From contig CAPRTS010000004.1 in assembly GCA_948695535.1 (NCBI GenBank), forward strand, positions 1-64,000: a DNA stretch of 64,000 nt, given 5' to 3'. Of this stretch, positions 63,882 through 64,000 are shown one piece after another. Positions within the stretch are counted from its first letter, which is position 1. Every line of letters starts with the position of its first letter. Origin of the DNA: an uncultured Eubacteriales bacterium. Its GTDB lineage: Bacteria > Bacillota > Clostridia > Christensenellales > UBA1242. A model generated the notes under the pieces. That model was not told the DNA's origin, did no database searches, and saw only the letters and a list, made by a program, of their open reading frames with translations. The position numbers were made by a program, and so were the translations under genes.

Positions 63882-63909
63882 TCAATCACTAGCAACCATA
63901 TAGATTGCT

Positions 63910-64000
63910 ATGGTTAAAAGTGTTTTTAAAGGAGTAATGTACGCAGTCATCAGTACCTTACTCTTTGTTTTATTATTTGCCTTGATAATTAAGTGGGCAA
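63910..64000 (+). CDS. membrane protein, cut by the window end (TIGR04086-like?)
   Basis: An open frame from ATG 63910 (MVKSVFKGVMYAVISTLLFV...) runs off the window. Thirty residues are visible, forming a basic start and one transmembrane helix. An in-frame ATG at 63937 has AAAGGAG only 2 nt before it. The position after rpmA and the G-x-x-Y-A-V-I-S-T-L pattern hint at the TIGR04086/YrzE membrane family, but this is weak. Confidence 0.4.
   Translation, partial: MVKSVFKGVMYAVISTLLFVLLFALIIKWA

Overview
The window looks like the chromosome of a low-to-mid-GC, endospore-forming member of the Bacillota (Clostridia-like), probably uncultured and host-associated. The evidence is a spoIIAA-spoIIAB-sigF operon, a YlbJ-like sporulation membrane protein, SepF, a YqzL-like mini-protein, anaerobic ribonucleotide reductase NrdD/NrdG, 4-Cys S14, and large InlB-/BspA-type surface proteins. 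Species is not identifiable from sequence alone. Coding density is very high and no insertion sequence, prophage or CRISPR array was seen.

Layout: 1-0.8 kb, a cut-off membrane protein and a minus-strand membrane gene. 0.9-4.2 kb, an SbcD/SbcC-like (YhaO/YhaN) nuclease pair. 4.2-7.2 kb, three tandem GT2 glycosyltransferases. 7.2-10.8 kb, nrdD-nrdG-dut plus a small membrane gene behind NrdR-like boxes. 10.8-16.2 kb, infB-rbfA-nrnA-truB and an endonuclease-IV-like barrel. 16.2-22.1 kb, a giant InlB/LRR surface protein. 22.1-28 kb, alr/rsmD divergent pair, ylbJ-like, nucleoside phosphorylase, a DUF1828-like gene and a second LRR surface protein. 28-41 kb, the S10-spc ribosomal cluster from rpsJ to map, cut off after map by convergent sepF. 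41.6-47.7 kb, gpsA, tgt, a repeat-controlled surface protein, yajC and a YkvI-like transporter. 47.8-54 kb, an SPFH/zinc-ribbon cluster, tRNA-Thr, exported and pilin-like proteins, galU and recO. 53.9-61.6 kb, yqzL, lepA, hemW, tRNA-Trp, a ClpX-like ATPase with a MORN protein, rnhA, a permease and asd. 61.7-64 kb, the spoIIA operon, rplU-rpmA and a cut-off gene.

Three things stand out. (1) About a dozen genes or operons have a -35/-10 promoter whose -10 hexamer lies only 6-7 nt from the start codon, with no Shine-Dalgarno sequence. They are therefore predicted to be leaderless, while genes inside operons carry strong SDs. (2) A surface-protein gene at 43978-45922 contains a pure (GCAA)10 GC tract just before its signal peptide. 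In this copy the tract is one unit out of frame, so it appears to be a phase-variable locus captured OFF. (3) A ClpX-like AAA+ ATPase keeps its ATPase motifs. It has lost the zinc domain, the pore tyrosine, the RKH loop and the IGF ClpP-docking loop, and it is translationally coupled to a MORN-repeat protein. Several ribosomal proteins (L22, L24, L30, S17, S5, S3) also carry unusual extensions, mostly Lys/Ala-rich, and nearly all convergent gene pairs overlap at their 3' ends.
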